In this document: piece by piece, positions 61,266-64,000 of the stretch | Numbering within the stretch: position 1 is the stretch's first letter | Layout: the number at the start of each line of letters is the position of its first letter | DNA from: Leptoclinus maculatus | Lineage: Eukaryota; Chordata; Actinopteri; Perciformes; Stichaeidae | Direction of reading: 5' to 3' | Length of the DNA: 64,000 nt | Assembly (NCBI GenBank): GCA_032191485.1 | Contig: JAVDOI010000003.1 | Location: forward strand, 16,123,813 to 16,187,812 | Translations under genes and position numbers: made by a program | The notes under the pieces: generated by a model | Databases searched by the model: none | Told to the model about the DNA's origin: nothing | What the model saw: the letters and a program-made list of their open reading frames with translations, nothing else

Positions 61266-62941
61266 TTACTCAGCGGTGGCCTCTGGACTGGCTGCCGTCT
61301 CGGGTTCAGTAGGTGAAGCCTCGGCTGGTTTCTCCTCTCCTCCTGCTGCTGCTGGTTCCGTGGCCTTCACCTCCTCTTCAGCCTTTGGCTTCTCAGCCTC
61401 AGCCTCCTTGGCTCCCTCCTCAGCAGTCTCAGCTGGTTTGGCCTCCTCAGCGGCTGCTTCCTCTGCCACCGCCTTCTCTCCTTCGGCTGGTTCTGCTGCT
61501 GCTCCTTCCTCGGCTGCCTCCTCAGACTCTTTCTTGGTCTTCTTGAATGAGAAGCCGCTGAGCTTGAAGGAGGGTTTCTTGAAGGAGAAACGCTTCTTCT
61601 TTTGCTTTCCATCGTCGCTGGTGGATGGAGTGCCTTCCTCGGGCTTCGCGGAAGCCTCTCCATTTGTAGCGGCAGGCTCCTTCTCGCCATTAGACTCAGC
61701 AACCTCTACTTTCTCGCCTTCTTCTTTTGGCGCCTCCTCAGTAGGAGTGCTGCCGTTGGCCTGCACATCAGCTTTGTTGGCCTCCTCTGCAGTTGGAGAG
61801 GTATCCCCATTGGTCTTGGCATGGCCATTCTCCTGGGAAACAGTAAAAAAAAAACTAATTCTAAACATGCATATCACTGTGCTGTTTCAGTAAAAAATAA
61901 AAGGGTTGAGGCTGTTGATCTGTAACTAATCATGCATCTGAGGCCAACACATGAACGTGTGTGTAAGACAACCCCCTGCCAAATCTGGCGTGCTGTGGAA
62001 TTTAATCAAATGAATTGACTGGTAGTAACCAATAGGAAAATAGCCCTAAAACTGCAGCAACATCTGTTACTAGGAGAGTGACGACAGATCTGTGGCTCTC
62101 AGCAGTAGGCTAATCGGTTAGACCGCAGTACCGCCGAGATCCGCCAGGTGGCATTCGGTGTGGAGCCGGTGGCTACAACATAGGAATTTGGGGATTTTTT
62201 TTCTCCCTTCTTTTAATGACCAGTGTAGTAAATCAATGAGTGTTTATTTAATTTTTATATACTTCTTCCATCCTACTCTGCTATTTTTGGAATAATTTCT
62301 GTATTGTGTGGGTTGTGTGTGTTACAACAACGTGGCTCCTTCCTCGAATCTGGCAACAAAGGCGTGGTATGGGCTTTTAAAATGGCCATGCCACAGTGAG
62401 AGCAGCCGCACACCCATTTCAACCAAATGAATAAAAAAACAGCCGCAATGTTTCGGAAGCTAAAGCCTCAGAATAATATTTATAAACCAATCAAAAATGC
62501 CATTTCAAAAACAACAATTCAGTGATAAACTGTGCATTCGACAGATTAGTTGTGTAGCCTAATATTCATATTGAAAAGACAAATCAAAGGCTATGCCCGT
62601 GTTCATTTTCAGCTTTTGAAATAAAATGCATTCATTTGAAACAATGCTGCGATGTAAAATAAGCCACTTAAAATTAAAACACTAAATTGTTATGGATAAC
62701 GTTACATGTGGCCACTTTCCCTGAATGCCGGTGAGCGTGCGGGTGCGCTACAAGGAACATGGAGCACGCCATTGAGTCAACGCTTTGCTAAAACGCGACA
62801 AAATTCCGCTCGAGCAATTAGGACTTAAATTAAAATGTAAGTTACCTGTCCGTTTGTCTTTGCTGCAACAGCTGCGCCTTCTGCTGGCTTTTCCACAGCG
62901 GCTTCCTCTTTTCCAGCGGTTTTGGAGGTTTGTGCTCCCAT
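61266..62941 (-). CDS. marcks: Myristoylated alanine-rich C-kinase substrate, two exons
   Basis: This protein sequesters PIP2, crosslinks actin at the plasma membrane, and is released by PKC phosphorylation or calmodulin. Exon 1 is 62941-62846 (32 residues, MGAQTSKTAGKEEAAVEKPA...) and exon 2 is 61832-61266, giving 663 nt or 220 residues. Gly2 with the MGAQ-SK start is the N-myristoylation site. The single intron splits NGQ|ENGH in the MH2 region exactly as in mammalian MARCKS. The basic effector domain is at about residues 109-133 (KKKRFSFKKPSFKLSGFSFK) with four serines. The rest is acidic, Ala/Glu-rich and low-complexity. It is shorter than human (about 332 residues). The effector domain has an extra proline relative to human MARCKS. 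A teleost a/b paralogue is possible. Confidence 0.95.
61833..62845 (-). other. marcks intron
   Basis: Minus-strand donor GTAACT at 62845 and acceptor TTTCCCAG ending at 61833, preceded by a T-rich tract. No nested feature is recognised. Confidence 0.85.
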
Positions 62942-63330
62942 GCTTTTGGTGCAACAAAGGAAACCCAACCGATCAAATGAATGAACAAAGACCGCAAGCT
63001 TCCTCCCCAAAAATTCAAGTCAAGCACCGACACCTACTTCTCCGACCGAAGCCGATGAATCAGCCCGAAATCGAAATGACCGCAAAGCGAGGTGTGGGAA
63101 CTTGCAAAAATGTGGCAAAGATGCAAAAGAAACGCGAATTCTTCCAATTTTTTCTCGAGCGGAGTTTGTAAATGGAGAAATTGGCCCCGCCGCAAATGAG
63201 ATGCGGAGTACAACGCCCAAGTCCACTGATGAATGGGCACTGGGGCTATGACGACAAAGCCACCCCGTCTCCACCAATCACAACTCCGGAATTCAACTAG
63301 AAGGGGGGAGGGGGGTCATGGAGCGGGGGG
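62942..63330 (-). promoter_or_regulatory. marcks 5' UTR and promoter region
   Basis: A CpG-richer segment upstream of the start codon, with a CCAAT box (CACCAATCAC near 63273 on the plus strand) and G-rich runs at 63303-63330. The start site is not defined. Confidence 0.5.
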
Positions 63331-64000
63331 CCATGGACAATAGGAGAGACACAACAACATGGCCAACAACTTGTCTTTATGGCCATTTTAGAGTGCAGAA
63401 ACTTGATTTTATTTCCCTCAAATAGCGACTGAGATTTCAAAGAGCTTTGCGACGTCTAGCAGACAGATAGATGCTGATTGCCACGAGGGAATATCCCAGA
63501 AATACTTGATAATCAGACACTAAGATAAGCAATATGTTTTGCAAAAACTACAAAAATGGCCAACATTTAATTTTACATGTAGATGACCTACAATTCATAT
63601 TAAGAGATATTCATTCTCTCCCCGGTTGATATTATATGTACATACTATAATGTACAAAATAATGTGCAATATGATAGCCTTTTTGATTTAGATTGTAAAA
63701 CATAGCTACCTAATTTAGAGTTAAATGTACCTCTCAATATACAAAGTTGCAACAGATAAGGCCTCAGAATTTGTGCCAAAACAACAGCAACCGCTAAGCT
63801 GAGAAAGTGCTGCTCAGCTGGTCTTGTGTTGAATCATCACACACTCCTGACATATGCCTCGTTCAGCACACAGGCGTCCCCTGGAACTATAAGCCCCTGT
63901 GCCCACAACTTCCCTCATCCCTCTTCTTGCATAATAGCATCTTGTCTGCTTGTTGCAGCTGGAGAATCCCAGTGACCCAGATATAATGAGAGTTTATGGC
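63331..64000. other. Sequence upstream of marcks to the window edge
   Basis: Mostly AT-rich with nothing recognised. The last 42 bp (63959-64000) follow a good acceptor (TGCTTGTTGCAG) and are open in one frame (LENPSDPDIMRVYG), so a plus-strand exon of another gene may begin here. I do not recognise the peptide. Confidence 0.3.

Noticed and set aside
61276..61925. Plus-strand open frames of about 205 and 107 residues opposite marcks
   Set aside because: Shadow frames of the GC-rich Ala/Glu codons of marcks, which is clearly coded on the minus strand.
1..64000. CRISPR array, operons, phage or bacterial defence system
   Set aside because: The window is vertebrate nuclear DNA with introns. The tandem repeats seen have no spacer structure.

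Overview
This window is nuclear DNA from a teleost fish, most likely a percomorph. The reasons are spliced vertebrate genes with GT-AG introns, AT-rich intergenic DNA, long CT/GA/GT microsatellites, and dispersed repeats of types I know from spiny-rayed fishes (Tc1/mariner and hAT-like remnants, an L2-type LINE tail, a tRNA-derived SINE head). Exon models were built by hand from splice signals, reading phase and remembered family sequences; no database search was run.

Layout. 1-3929 is intron, and 3930-5661 (+) holds the last six coding exons of ppp1cb, the PP1 beta catalytic subunit; its first two coding exons lie outside the window. 7431-8802 (-) is a candidate three-exon gene for a small membrane protein, not securely identified. 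9772-11667 (+) is manea, a Golgi endo-alpha-mannosidase with four coding exons. 16048-17130 (+) is fut9, an alpha-1,3-fucosyltransferase with a single coding exon. 25508-27061 (+) is fhl5, a four-and-a-half LIM protein with five coding exons. 28332-33482 (+) is a tgfbrap1-like gene, a VPS3/CORVET-type tethering protein with eleven exons. About 19 kb without recognisable genes follows (33.5-52.6 kb). 52650-56907 (+) is col10a1, type X collagen. 61266-62941 (-) is marcks, with two exons. The window ends in upstream DNA of marcks, where a possible exon of an unknown next gene begins at 63959.

The genes do not form one pathway. manea and fut9 both act on glycans in the Golgi, tgfbrap1 in endosomal tethering, fhl5 as a LIM cofactor, col10a1 in skeletal matrix and marcks at the membrane-cortex interface. 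Manea-fut9-fhl5 and col10a1-marcks correspond to human 6q16-q22. ppp1cb and tgfbrap1 have human orthologues on chromosome 2, so the block is a mosaic relative to human.

The best leads for something undescribed are the minus-strand membrane-protein gene between ppp1cb and manea, a proline inserted in the MARCKS effector domain, and a perfect 14-bp-stem hairpin in the gene-poor tract. I saw no CRISPR, operon, phage or other prokaryote-like system.
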